Positions 35,846 to 44,787 of a DNA stretch of 64,000 nt are shown here, piece after piece. The DNA is from a virus: positions 1-64,000 of the IMG/VR virus record IMGVR_UViG_3300042518_000726; one strand, written 5' to 3'. Position 1 is the stretch's first letter, and each line of letters starts with the position of its first letter. The notes under the pieces were generated by a model. It was given only the letters and a program-made list of their open reading frames with translations, was not told the origin of the DNA and ran no database searches. Made by a program: the position numbers and the translations under genes.

Positions 35846-36385
35846 CTAGATTAGCCTGTAGGTAGTTTTAAATTGATCCAAGTATAAGCCGTATAACATA
35901 TAACCTAAACCCCACTGTAGTATACCAGCATAGCGTTCACCATTTTGTGGATGTCTGAGAGACTTAAATCTCTGATCTAGACCCTCAATTTCTAGAATAC
36001 ACCCTAGATTGGTCGCAGGTAACACCCTTTTAATCTTCCGGCAAACCAGCTTGGCGCGTGTGGATTTTTTGTACTGAAATAAGTTTCCATGGTTGTCTAT
36101 AAACCATGTAGTAGGCTTTGCTAATTTTATTAAATCCACCAAGAAGTATATTGCGCGAGTAATAGGAAACAGTTTTGATTGGTCAAGCTGATATTTTAAG
36201 TGCAATCGTCTCAGCCCTAGGGTCGGTGCATCTACAGTTCTATCGTCTACAAGACGAAAACCTATAAAACTATTTGTAGAATCTTTATCTACGTACTCTT
36301 TAGAGTAGAACACAACCCCATCCTCAACAGTAGGCTTGTGCTCTCCTAGTCTAAATACGGGCCAGACGATCTCCCCTAAATTCAT
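35846..36385 (-). CDS. Hypothetical protein overlapping polA
   Basis: 179 residues from the ATG at 36385, which has GAGG 7 nt upstream; a longer form from 36424 lacks such a site. It overlaps the 3' end of the polymerase gene by 35 nt. Basic, with repeated LxxLIK and LRRLHLKY segments; family unknown. Position between polymerase and helicase suggests a replication accessory. Confidence 0.6.
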   Translation of the reverse strand: MNLGEIVWPVFRLGEHKPTVEDGVVFYSKEYVDKDSTNSFIGFRLVDDRTVDAPTLGLRRLHLKYQLDQSKLFPITRAIYFLVDLIKLAKPTTWFIDNHGNLFQYKKSTRAKLVCRKIKRVLPATNLGCILEIEGLDQRFKSLRHPQNGERYAGILQWGLGYMLYGLYLDQFKTTYRLI

Positions 36386-38633
36386 AAGTTTCCTCAAAAG
36401 ATCCAAAACTGTAGTCATCACCAATATCTTGGTCTACTCCAATAGGTGAGCCAGAAATACTGCACCCACGATCAGTTTGAGTTCTAGTTTTTAGGATTTT
36501 GCAATAAGTATCAACATCTTTTTCATTAACTAGCGCAACAATAGAGTCATGTACTAACATGAATATTTTAGCATCCAAACCAAGTTTATTGACTTCTTGT
36601 TGAGTTTCCATTGCAGCCAGCAAGTTCATATCGCTGGCTAGAGATTGTACTTCGCTGTTAATACCGCTGCGTACCTCGTGCGCTGCAATACCTTTATCAC
36701 TAGAAAACACATTGGGCAACCTACGCTTTCTGCCAAAAAAGCTATAAGTAAACCCATTTTCTTCAATAAACCGTTTGCGACCGTCCAGCCACTTTTTTAG
36801 TTTATTAAACTTGTTAAAATATGCGTCAATGTCATCTTGTGCCTGTCTAACTGGATAAGGCTTTCCAGTAGCTTTTGTAACAGTTACAGACACTTTTTGA
36901 GCACCAGATCCATATAGGATACCAAAGCTAATAGCCTTAGCACTTTGCCGCATTTCTGGGTATAGTTTCTTAACCTGATCTACTTCACAAGGCAGATTAA
37001 ACACCATTTTAGCAATCGTACTGTGAAAGTCTCCGCCGCTGCTAAACACTTGTTGCAGGTTTTTATCTGCACTTAATACAGCCGCATAATACATCTCTGC
37101 AGTAGTCAAGTCTTGCGAGATTATTTTGTAGCCCAAGGGAGCTCGGATACATCCTTTAATAATTGGATCATCTCGTGGTATTTGTTGTGCATTAAATTTA
37201 CCGCTAGAACTAAGTCGGCCACTTGTTGTGAAAATAAGATTAAAATTAGTCCTAATTCTACCATCTTTGTCTAGCTCCGGCAGGATTTTATTGATATAAG
37301 TATTTTGAATTTTACCTAATTGCCTAACCTTTAGGATAGCACCTGGCAGAGGGTGTTCTTCACTAAGTTTTTCTAGGACTTCGGCGTCTGTAGAAACCGC
37401 TCCGGTACTAGTTTTTTTACCTGTAGGCTGTAGTCCAACATAGTCGAATAGTACCTCACGTAGATGAAACACAGAATTAGCGTTAAAGATTTTACCAGAA
37501 TCTTTTTCAAATTCTTGTACCTCCTTGTAGGTAAATATAGCCTGTTTTGCTTCTTCAATCTGATCGTCTAGATAAAGTTTTGCTGCCTGCATTCTTTTTA
37601 CACTAATAGGAATACCTACTTCTTCCATATTCATGAGAAACACAGTACCATCGATTAACAGATTTTTATATACCCACAAAAACTTATCATTCTTTTGAAT
37701 AATAGGCCAGAACTTTTGATATAGCTCATAGGTTACAGCAGTATCAATACTTGCATATTCTGAGATAATATCAAAAGGAATCAAATCATAGGTAAACTGC
37801 TCTTCTAGAATACCTTTTGATCTACAGTATTCTTTTTTGAAAGTGTCTAGAGCAGAATCATAATCACCAAAATCTGTGTACTTTAGGGCTAGTTCTTTTA
37901 AGCCATGACTATCAGTTTCATCAAGCACATAGTGCATAACCATAGTGTCATGAACATGGTCTGGTCTAAAGTCAATTCCAAGATGATAGCGAATCATCTT
38001 AAAGTCAAACTTTAGATTATGAAATACAATGTCAAAAGTATCAGCAATTTCTTGAATAAGCTGAATACATTCTTCATCTAGACAATCTGTAAGAATGTAT
38101 CTGCCATGTTTTGACCTGTAGGTTACACTAAGGCCAAGCACATAGCCATCTCGAGGATATAGTGCGGTAGTTTCTGTATCCATACACACCACGCCCTGGG
38201 CACCAGCCAAAACCTCCCTAAAGAATTCTTTAGCCTCTACAGTATCATCAATACCCTTATAGTCGCCAGCCTGTAGTGGCTTAACTTCACCATTATAAAT
38301 TTTGATGATTTTGTCTAGTGCACGCTCAAAGTCAGGTTTACCCTCTGGCTTGAACGCAAGCATTGCCGGGTTAGTAATACACACAAACTTATCGTCTACT
38401 AGCTGCCCAGCCATGTTAGTAACGCTGGTAACTTTAGCATATTCTTTAGCAGCTTCTGCGCCCACTAGAATAACTAGATCATACAGTTCATGATCAAAAT
38501 CTAAATCAACATCTTTTTTGAGCAACTTAGTAATAGGAACACTACTCATATGAAAGTGTTCAAACTCAAAAAGAAAGTAGTCAGAATATCTAGTTCTATT
38601 TGGTGCTTTGTCAATTAAGGCTACGCGCTTCAT
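36351..38633 (-). CDS. DNA polymerase, family A, with 3'-5' proofreading exonuclease
   Basis: 760 residues. Exonuclease motifs: CMDTETTALYPRDG (Exo I), FHNLKFDFKMIRYHL (Exo II), ASIDTAVTYELY (Exo III). Polymerase motifs: A as SQDLTTAEMYYA, B as RQSAKAISFGILYGSG, C as MLVHDSIVAL. Bacterial Pol I has DYSQIE in motif A and HDE in motif C; here the second acidic residue of motif C is Ser. No 5'-3' exonuclease domain. The start overlaps the primase stop by 4 nt. Confidence 0.95.
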   Translation of the reverse strand: MKRVALIDKAPNRTRYSDYFLFEFEHFHMSSVPITKLLKKDVDLDFDHELYDLVILVGAEAAKEYAKVTSVTNMAGQLVDDKFVCITNPAMLAFKPEGKPDFERALDKIIKIYNGEVKPLQAGDYKGIDDTVEAKEFFREVLAGAQGVVCMDTETTALYPRDGYVLGLSVTYRSKHGRYILTDCLDEECIQLIQEIADTFDIVFHNLKFDFKMIRYHLGIDFRPDHVHDTMVMHYVLDETDSHGLKELALKYTDFGDYDSALDTFKKEYCRSKGILEEQFTYDLIPFDIISEYASIDTAVTYELYQKFWPIIQKNDKFLWVYKNLLIDGTVFLMNMEEVGIPISVKRMQAAKLYLDDQIEEAKQAIFTYKEVQEFEKDSGKIFNANSVFHLREVLFDYVGLQPTGKKTSTGAVSTDAEVLEKLSEEHPLPGAILKVRQLGKIQNTYINKILPELDKDGRIRTNFNLIFTTSGRLSSSGKFNAQQIPRDDPIIKGCIRAPLGYKIISQDLTTAEMYYAAVLSADKNLQQVFSSGGDFHSTIAKMVFNLPCEVDQVKKLYPEMRQSAKAISFGILYGSGAQKVSVTVTKATGKPYPVRQAQDDIDAYFNKFNKLKKWLDGRKRFIEENGFTYSFFGRKRRLPNVFSSDKGIAAHEVRSGINSEVQSLASDMNLLAAMETQQEVNKLGLDAKIFMLVHDSIVALVNEKDVDTYCKILKTRTQTDRGCSISGSPIGVDQDIGDDYSFGSFEETYEFRGDRLARI

Positions 38634-39490
38634 GTGTTATATCCAATATAATTTTTTATGCTGTCTACTGTTTCTTGATCTAGTTCGCCAGGGTCTGTAT
38701 CTTCAGGTAGATTTATAATTTCTACTAGAAATCCACAATCTTCAATTAGTGGTTTTAGTGTTTGCATAGCATTTTGACCTGCTTCGTCGCCATCAAACAT
38801 CAAGTAGATTTTTGTTATACCTTGGGCTCTGTATGGTAATAGTTTAAGCTGTGTATCGTTTTGAAGTGTATTTGTACCAAATGTGCATACTACTGGGTGT
38901 AGTCCTTTATCGTAGACATTTAGTAAATCAAATATGCCTTCAACCATCACTAGGCTAGTTGATTCGTACGGCATATGTGGTGGGAATAAGGGAATCTGCA
39001 CACCACTAGGATAATTTACATATCTAGGATTGCCATTGCTCATAGTATGCCGGGCTACAAATACTTGGATTTTATTAGTAATGTCCCAAATAGGAAACAC
39101 TATTCTATCCTGAAGTTTTTCTACTTGATTTGTATAAAATGCTTCAAATTTCTTTAAAGTTTTTGGACTAATACCTCTAAATTGCTTTGTGTAAGGAGTA
39201 GCTCCTAGAGGCATATCTAGTCCAGTATTTGTAACCATAAGATCACGTAATTTTTTCTTTAATTTAGCTATTTTAATTGGTACTGGATTTGTAAAAACAT
39301 TAAAATGTTTAAATACATTTGTTTTAAATCCGCAGCTAAAGCAGTGGGCGACTCCAGTTACTCGATCTATTCTAAAACTAGGATTTGAATCGTCATGCTC
39401 TGGATTAATACATTTTACAAGATAATCTCTGCCGCTTACGGTATAACTTAATCCTTGTTTTTGCAATAGTTCTAGTACTGGATCGCTCAT
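38630..39490 (-). CDS. DNA primase (DnaG-type, zinc finger plus Toprim)
   Basis: 286 residues. Zinc-binding C27-x4-H32 and C50-x2-C53 (HCFSCGF), then a Toprim domain with VMVEGIFDLL and the metal-binding MFDGDEAG. Shorter than bacterial DnaG, with no helicase-interaction domain; the separate DnaB-type helicase is the adjacent upstream gene. Makes RNA primers for lagging-strand synthesis. Confidence 0.92.
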   Translation of the reverse strand: MSDPVLELLQKQGLSYTVSGRDYLVKCINPEHDDSNPSFRIDRVTGVAHCFSCGFKTNVFKHFNVFTNPVPIKIAKLKKKLRDLMVTNTGLDMPLGATPYTKQFRGISPKTLKKFEAFYTNQVEKLQDRIVFPIWDITNKIQVFVARHTMSNGNPRYVNYPSGVQIPLFPPHMPYESTSLVMVEGIFDLLNVYDKGLHPVVCTFGTNTLQNDTQLKLLPYRAQGITKIYLMFDGDEAGQNAMQTLKPLIEDCGFLVEIINLPEDTDPGELDQETVDSIKNYIGYNT

Positions 39491-40867
39491 TTATGTGTTC
39501 CAAGGTAGATCGTCTACTGGTTCTTGTGTTTTCTTAGTTTTTCCTGCGCGTTTTACTTTTTCTTCGTGCTCTGGTTTTTCTATAGTTTGAGGACTAATAC
39601 GTAGTGTATCCCAATCAATAGGACAGGTAAACTGCATTTCTTTACCGCCACGTATTTTAGTAGTTTCAAAGGTAATTGCTTGCTTTTCTTTATCGTGTGC
39701 TTCCATTACTAATGCAATATCGGCAGCATCAAGAATACCTTTTGAAAATCTTGCCTCACCACTGGCATCAATTTGATACGGACTTACTAGTACTATTTCA
39801 TACTTACGAGCCAGATTCTTTAATTTTTTGGATACCTCAATTTGTGGTTTCCAGTCATACTGGTCTATACCATCGGCAACAATTTGATTTAAGTAGTCTA
39901 CTACTACAACAGCTAGTTTATCGCCAAATCTAGCCTTCATTTTACCAATGTGCAAGTCAATAGCACCTATGCTCAAGTCTCTATCATCAACAATAACCAT
40001 TTGATTGGTTTGTTTTAGACGATAGTTTCTGACTAGTGTTTCTTCAAATTTAAATCTATCTCTGTGACGCATAAACTCTAGAACGGTTTGATCCGCATCT
40101 TCAAACATCTCGGCTCTGGCTTTTACTACTTTAAGCACTTCTTCATCAGTTAATTTATTTTGTTTTAGGCTTTGATGATTAACATTAGCTAGAATAGCTA
40201 GGTTTCGCTCCATTACTTCTATAGCTGTCATCTCTATGCTAAAGTAAAGGCAACTATTACCACTCTCATACTGATTAATAAAAATATTACTACTAGTAAT
40301 ACTCTTACCGCTACCTCGTTTACCACCGATGAGTATGAGTTCCTGTCTAGCCACGCCGCCAAGCACAGCATCAAAAGTATTGTTAAGTCCAAGATAAACA
40401 CGTTCTTTTTCTAACTCTTGAGGATTGCGGAATAGAAGAATATCGCTCATTGTGTATACTTTTTCACTAGTATGAGTCTTTTCTTCTATGGTTAGGGCTA
40501 TTGTTGATAAGTTTTCTTTTATTTCGTTGGAGTCGTAAAGTGGCAGTTTGTCTACAAATTTATCTAATAATTTTACAGTTTCGTTCTGAGTATACTGATC
40601 TATAAGAGCATCAAGGGCTACTTCAGCACTAACATCGGGTAACTCAGTTAGCTTTAGTGTAGCTAGAGTTTTAGCTGCCGGACCTTCTCTAATAGTAAGT
40701 TCTAAGTCATCAAAGTTAGGTAGTTTATTATACCGTTCATAGTGCTTATTGATGACACTATACAAAGAGGAGTATGCCGGGTCTAAAAACACCAGCTTAA
40801 GCTTTGCCCATATATCTAGGCTCTGCTCAGATAGCAATTTATTTAAGACTACGGCGGATACATCCAC
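39491..40867 (-). CDS. Replicative DNA helicase, DnaB family
   Basis: 458 residues; the start is GTG at 40867 because the ATG two bases upstream is out of frame. RecA-like ATPase core: Walker A GGKRGSGKS (about residue 180), Walker B VVVVDYLNQI, and late ARFSKGILDAADI and KIRGGKEM segments typical of DnaB hexamers. Adjoins the primase by 0 nt. Confidence 0.92.
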   Translation of the reverse strand: MDVSAVVLNKLLSEQSLDIWAKLKLVFLDPAYSSLYSVINKHYERYNKLPNFDDLELTIREGPAAKTLATLKLTELPDVSAEVALDALIDQYTQNETVKLLDKFVDKLPLYDSNEIKENLSTIALTIEEKTHTSEKVYTMSDILLFRNPQELEKERVYLGLNNTFDAVLGGVARQELILIGGKRGSGKSITSSNIFINQYESGNSCLYFSIEMTAIEVMERNLAILANVNHQSLKQNKLTDEEVLKVVKARAEMFEDADQTVLEFMRHRDRFKFEETLVRNYRLKQTNQMVIVDDRDLSIGAIDLHIGKMKARFGDKLAVVVVDYLNQIVADGIDQYDWKPQIEVSKKLKNLARKYEIVLVSPYQIDASGEARFSKGILDAADIALVMEAHDKEKQAITFETTKIRGGKEMQFTCPIDWDTLRISPQTIEKPEHEEKVKRAGKTKKTQEPVDDLPWNT

Positions 40868-40868
40868 A

Positions 40869-41168
40869 TTAACCTACCTTAGATTCATTGTCTACTATAA
40901 CTTGGTCTATAATTTCTGTAACTTTATAAACAATATTTTCTCGTAACTTTTTAATATCTTGCTGATAACTACTACCTTTGTCAAATAGTAGACTTAGCTG
41001 TTCATGTGTTACGAGCTGTTGTAAGCCAAAATATATATGGTCGTATGCCATTGTAGATTCTGGCATGACTTCTACTTGAGCTTGGCGACCATAGTTATGT
41101 ACTGCTTGCTTTACTACTTCTTCTACAGTAAACGATTCTGTATCGTGATATGTGATTGTAACTTTCAT
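40869..41168 (-). CDS. Hypothetical protein upstream of the helicase gene
   Basis: A 99-residue acidic protein with no recognised motif. It ends 1 nt before the helicase start. Position just ahead of the helicase suggests a replication accessory, perhaps a loader, but no loader signature is visible. Confidence 0.5.
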   Translation of the reverse strand: MKVTITYHDTESFTVEEVVKQAVHNYGRQAQVEVMPESTMAYDHIYFGLQQLVTHEQLSLLFDKGSSYQQDIKKLRENIVYKVTEIIDQVIVDNESKVG

Positions 41169-41180
41169 TTACAGTATCCA

Positions 41181-41216
41181 AAGTAAAAAGGCCGGGAGTT
41201 GATTAGACTCCCGGCC
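41181..41216 (-). terminator. Rho-independent terminator after the multi-HTH gene
   Basis: A 10-bp GC-rich stem GGCCGGGAGT/ACTCCCGGCC (41190-41216) with a 7-nt loop, followed leftward by TTTTTACTTT. It ends the transcript of the 41238 gene, separating it from helicase-primase-polymerase. Confidence 0.9.
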
Positions 41217-41237
41217 TAGTGTTATGCCTAATCTAGA

Positions 41238-41984
41238 TTAGGCAGCAGCTTTAGCCTCGGCCTTGGCTTTCTTGTCTGCGCCTTTGTAATCGGCAACATT
41301 AATTCCGCGGCGGGTAAGAAGGGTACGAAGACCACGCTCAGTCTTATCAACTTCTTTGGCAATCTCTGCTACAGTCATAGTAGCAATACGACTACCAAGA
41401 GCAACGATAGGATCAACCTGATCTTTAGCATGGGACTCGCGCTGTGCGGGAATCTTAGCAATTTGACCTTTACGAGTAAGGCTAAGAGCCTTGCCACGTA
41501 CACTTGCAACAGTCTTGTTAAGGGCAGCAGCAATATCCTCGATAAAGGCACCGCGCTCAGCCATTTGAACAAATTTTGCTTCTTCAGCTTCTGTGTAAGT
41601 ACGAGCAACTTCAACTTTCTCGGCAGGCTTTACAGCGCCGGTAAGTTCTAGGGCAAGAAGTTTACCCTGAATCTGTTTAGCAGTAAACTTGCCATCAGCA
41701 AAGTTTTCTGCAATTTCTTTGTAGGTATAACGACCAACATTATCCTCAACAAAGTTGGCAAGATCATCAGTCTCGTCTTCGGTGAAGGCAGTGGTCTTTT
41801 CTTTGGCCATGCTAGCAACATCACGGTCTAGCTGGCGGAGTTTAGCAGCAATACTACGAGTAGTGAATCCAAGGGTTTCGGCGGCTTCTTCAACTTTAGC
41901 TACGCTAACGGGGCTTTGGCTACCAACGATTTGAAGCAGTTGGTCAACAACCTCGTCATTCCATTTTTTAGCTTTTTCAGTCAT
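41238..41984 (-). CDS. DNA-binding protein with repeated Myb/HTH-like units
   Basis: A 248-residue Ala/Glu/Lys-rich protein. At least four helical units share the pattern of a start acidic helix, an EIA/DIA turn and a Lys/Arg recognition helix (TTRSIAAKLRQL, TAKQIQGKLLAL, TVASVRGKALSL, TERGLRTLLTRRG), as in phage DNA-binding proteins with SANT/Myb-like folds. The Ala/Lys tail resembles histone-like proteins. Codon use is visibly biased to common codons, suggesting high expression. Possible transcription regulator or DNA-packaging factor. Confidence 0.65.
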   Translation of the reverse strand: MTEKAKKWNDEVVDQLLQIVGSQSPVSVAKVEEAAETLGFTTRSIAAKLRQLDRDVASMAKEKTTAFTEDETDDLANFVEDNVGRYTYKEIAENFADGKFTAKQIQGKLLALELTGAVKPAEKVEVARTYTEAEEAKFVQMAERGAFIEDIAAALNKTVASVRGKALSLTRKGQIAKIPAQRESHAKDQVDPIVALGSRIATMTVAEIAKEVDKTERGLRTLLTRRGINVADYKGADKKAKAEAKAAA

Positions 41985-42738
41985 CTTTATTTTCTTTCAA
42001 AAATTGTTGTAGGTCTGTGATAATTTTAATATTTAGTTCTTCGGCACGTTTACGCTTAGAACTAGATTTGTCAGATTCGTCAACTAGAAAGTCTAGGGAT
42101 TTGGTTACAGTTTCGGAAATTTTAAATCCAAGCTGTTCAAGTTGATCGTATGCTTCTTGTTTTGTTTTGAAACTTTTTAGTTTACCAGTAATACAAATAG
42201 TTTTTCTATCTTCTAGGGCATCTACTACATGGTTAGAGTGAAATGAGAACGGCAGAAATTCTCTCATTTCTTGAAAATCTGTTTGAATCCAATTCATAAG
42301 ATTTTCGGTGGCTTTTTCCCCTAAACCAGCTTCACGGCATTTTTCTGTGGTAAGTTCGTCAATATGACTGATTACTTTAGAAACTTTCTGTGATGCGGTG
42401 TTACCAATTAAGGGAATACTAAAACTTGCTAGGACTTCGGCTAGACTTGCACTACGGCTGCGATTGATTTCATCAATCAGTTTCTCAGCCATACGCTCAC
42501 TGCCCAAGCACTCAGCAATCTCACTTTCCTCTAGGTAGTAGAGTTCAGTAATATCTGCCAGTTCTAGTTTTTCTATAGTCTTAGAACCCATGCCCTTGAT
42601 ACCAAGGGTTTTGCAGAAGTGTTCTAACTTTTTATCAAGCTGAGCACTACAAGCCTGATTCCGGCAAAACAGCTGGTCATTAACCCACTCAAGTGGGTAT
42701 TCACAACACGGACAATTTGTGGGAATCGTGATTTTCAT
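41977..42738 (-). CDS. NAD+-dependent DNA ligase, C-terminal subunit (Zn finger, HhH, BRCT)
   Basis: 253 residues corresponding to the C-terminal half of LigA: four-Cys zinc finger (CPCC and CRNQAC), helix-hairpin-helix repeats (LGIKGMGSKTIEKL, FSIPLIGNTASQKV), and a BRCT domain (KTICITGKLKSFKTKQEAYDQLEQLG). It has its own promoter in the 87-nt gap after the adenylation-subunit gene. Coliphage T5 is known for a two-gene NAD ligase, so this split is likely functional. Confidence 0.9.
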   Translation of the reverse strand: MKITIPTNCPCCEYPLEWVNDQLFCRNQACSAQLDKKLEHFCKTLGIKGMGSKTIEKLELADITELYYLEESEIAECLGSERMAEKLIDEINRSRSASLAEVLASFSIPLIGNTASQKVSKVISHIDELTTEKCREAGLGEKATENLMNWIQTDFQEMREFLPFSFHSNHVVDALEDRKTICITGKLKSFKTKQEAYDQLEQLGFKISETVTKSLDFLVDESDKSSSKRKRAEELNIKIITDLQQFLKENKDD

Positions 42739-42764
42739 GGGGTTTTATCCAACAGAATATAAAT

Positions 42765-42793
42765 ATTATACACTAATTGTATAGGCTTAGCAA
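42765..42793 (-). promoter_or_regulatory. Leftward promoter for the ligase C-terminal subunit
   Basis: -35 TTGCTA (42793-42788), 17-bp spacer, -10 TATAAT (42770-42765) then ATTT. Lies between the two ligase subunit genes, giving the C-terminal subunit an independent transcript. Confidence 0.8.
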
Positions 42794-42825
42794 GTCTAAA
42801 TTTTACTTGCCCGAGCCTGATAAAT

Positions 42826-43782
42826 TTAGGCATCTACTTTGTGCAGCACACAGGGAATGATTTCTCCAGCCCTGATTACAGCTACCCTGTCGCCAATTTC
42901 AAGGCCCAGTGCTTCGATAAAGCCTGGATTGTTTAGGGTAGCTCGGCTCACTTGTGCATCGCCAATCATAACAGGTTCTAGAATAGCCACAGGGGTAACC
43001 TTGCCAGTTTTACCTACTTGCCATTCTACGCCTAAGAGTGTAGTTTCTACGTGTTCAGCTCGTTCTTTTCTAGCGTATGCACCACGGGGATGCTTGCTAG
43101 TATAGCCCAAGGCTTCAAACTCTTGGTTTGAGTCACAACGAAATACTACACCATCACAAGGATAAATTTTATCTAAGTCTGCTTCCAAGACAGTTTGAAA
43201 ACCCTGCTTACGCAGCCATTTCATATCTTGCGAATATGAGTCTGACCAGTGCGGGAATAAGCCATAGGCAAAGAAACTAATGGCTCGCGTTCTAAATTCA
43301 TCTAGATCCTTTAGATTAAGGGAGCCAGCGGCATAGTTTCGGCTATTTTCAATATGGCTTGGAGCAACAATTTCTCCGGTAATTTGGAGAATAGGCGTAT
43401 AGGAAATTTTATGCGGTACTAGGTTAGTTGACAACAGCTTGTCAGTAATCAGTTGACCCTCTACTCCATCGCCCCGAGTAAGTGCTTGAACTAACTCGCC
43501 GTTGATGTAAAGCAGTGAGATGGCTGCGCCATCAAGTTTGGGAGTAACACTAACTTCCCGAACGCCTTCTAGTGGATTACGCTGACCCTCATCATCATAG
43601 AATTTCTGCAGACTATACATTTGCCTAAAGTGTTTAGCCTTATTGGTCTGCGGAGCACTACCTACCTCGCCGTAGCCAATCAACTCAGCAAGACTATCAA
43701 ACTGCTTATCACTAATAATAGGCCAGCCGTCGTAATAGTGCTTGCTTGCTGTGTCAAGAAATTCTTTGAGTTTGTTTGTCAT
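42826..43782 (-). CDS. NAD+-dependent DNA ligase, N-terminal adenylation/OB subunit
   Basis: 318 residues. N-terminal Ia-like segment (YYDGWPIISDKQFDSL), the nucleotidyltransferase motif K-L-D-G with the adenylated Lys in TPKLDGAAISL, RGDG, GEIVAP, DGVVFR and an OB domain (GKVTPVAILEPVMIGDAQVSRATLNN) ending at IRAGEIIPCV. It stops exactly where the zinc finger begins in LigA. Seals nicks with the separate C-terminal subunit. Confidence 0.92.
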   Translation of the reverse strand: MTNKLKEFLDTASKHYYDGWPIISDKQFDSLAELIGYGEVGSAPQTNKAKHFRQMYSLQKFYDDEGQRNPLEGVREVSVTPKLDGAAISLLYINGELVQALTRGDGVEGQLITDKLLSTNLVPHKISYTPILQITGEIVAPSHIENSRNYAAGSLNLKDLDEFRTRAISFFAYGLFPHWSDSYSQDMKWLRKQGFQTVLEADLDKIYPCDGVVFRCDSNQEFEALGYTSKHPRGAYARKERAEHVETTLLGVEWQVGKTGKVTPVAILEPVMIGDAQVSRATLNNPGFIEALGLEIGDRVAVIRAGEIIPCVLHKVDA

Positions 43783-43806
43783 GTTAAACTTTCACAAGAG
43801 TTTAAT

Positions 43807-43835
43807 ATTATAACAGTTTAGGGTCGTGTGGTCAA
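43807..43835 (-). promoter_or_regulatory. Leftward promoter for the ligase adenylation subunit
   Basis: -35 TTGACC (43835-43830), 17-bp spacer, -10 TATAAT (43812-43807) followed by ATTAA. Located 25 nt before the ATG at 43782. Confidence 0.85.
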
Positions 43836-43836
43836 G

Positions 43837-44118
43837 TTAGGATTTCTTGAGCTGGTTATGGTAGTGCTCAATGATTTCCTCACCCTCTGCTTCAGCGCAG
43901 ATTTCCATCATGCCGTCAAGAAGGTTGTAAATATTCTCCATACTAGCTGGGAAACTTACACCTTCTCGGCTGGCAACCCACTCGCCTTCATAGCTTAAAA
44001 AGTATTTTCGGAGTTGAATATAGATTGTTTCCCTGAAGTCATTGACCACCAGTTTGATCTGAAAGCCTTTTTCCAAGTTTTCTTCTATAAGTTTTTCATA
44101 GATAATGTTATTATCCAT
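43837..44118 (-). CDS. PC4/p15-like ssDNA-binding domain protein (tentative)
   Basis: A 93-residue protein. The middle (TIYIQLRKYFLSYEGEWVASREGVSFPAS) follows the PC4 transcriptional-coactivator pattern: beta strand with R-K-Y, a basic/acidic turn, then a KGxSxP-like strand and a C-terminal helix. PC4-like proteins bind single-stranded DNA in phages and eukaryotes. Overlaps the upstream gene by 1 nt (TAATG type). Confidence 0.45.
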   Translation of the reverse strand: MDNNIIYEKLIEENLEKGFQIKLVVNDFRETIYIQLRKYFLSYEGEWVASREGVSFPASMENIYNLLDGMMEICAEAEGEEIIEHYHNQLKKS

Positions 44119-44741
44119 TAGAATTGAACTCCAACTTCTTTTAAGTGCTTAAGAGAGGCTAATTCACAGGCTGGTTGGTAGGCATACTGTAGCCACTTTT
44201 CATTAGTTAGCCATACACGGTAAACCCAGCCATAAGTAGGATCAGGCAGTTCTGTAATAATTTTTGCAGTAGAATCATATCTGCTGCTATATACAGTTTC
44301 TCCTACTTCAAACTTATCCTGCATTGCGCCTTCAGGAATAAGTTGGGGATGAAAATAGTCGTGAGAACTATTTCGTTTTGGAACGTGGTTTTCTTCTAGA
44401 ATTCGTTTAATGAATTCCCCACCACGATACGTGGACCTAGAAATACCCTCAATGGTATTACCCTCAAGATATTCACGAATAATAAATCCGGTTTCTTGTT
44501 GGGTTGCAGGTTTTCCACGTAGTGCTGCCCGACGCTCACCATCTCGACGTTGACGCTCTTTGAACTGTTCAAGAAGTGTTTCTAGGCGTGAAGTGTTATA
44601 GTTCATGCCTAGAATCGCGCAAGCTTCTTTTTTGGTTATAGGCTTAGTGTTGGCATCTTTAGGCTCAAGTAGACCAATAACCTTTTGTAGATTAGTGTCT
44701 GTCATACGCTCTTGTTCAAGAGCTGATCGTTTCTTTGCCAT
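44118..44741 (-). CDS. Putative HTH DNA-binding protein
   Basis: 207 residues. ITKKEACAILGMNYNTSRLETLLEQFKER and EGISRSTYRGGEFIKRIL look like two helix-turn-helix units; the C-terminus (FEVGETVYSSRYDSTAKIITELPDP…W) resembles a small beta-barrel. Probably a regulator or structural DNA-binding protein; family not recognised. Confidence 0.5.
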   Translation of the reverse strand: MAKKRSALEQERMTDTNLQKVIGLLEPKDANTKPITKKEACAILGMNYNTSRLETLLEQFKERQRRDGERRAALRGKPATQQETGFIIREYLEGNTIEGISRSTYRGGEFIKRILEENHVPKRNSSHDYFHPQLIPEGAMQDKFEVGETVYSSRYDSTAKIITELPDPTYGWVYRVWLTNEKWLQYAYQPACELASLKHLKEVGVQF

Positions 44742-44756
44742 AGCCTATAACCTCGA

Positions 44757-44781
44757 AAAATAAGGGCAGCAATGGCTGCCC
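44757..44781 (-). terminator. Probable terminator after the 44788 gene
   Basis: A perfect 7-bp stem GGGCAGC/GCTGCCC (44764-44781) with an AATG loop, then TTATTTTT in the leftward direction. It is 7 nt downstream of the stop at 44788. Confidence 0.7.
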
Positions 44782-44787
44782 GGAATA

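Noticed and set aside
41977-43782. Ligase interrupted by a frameshift
   Set aside because: The halves are separated by 87 nt with a promoter, and each has a proper start, so a genuine gene split is more likely.
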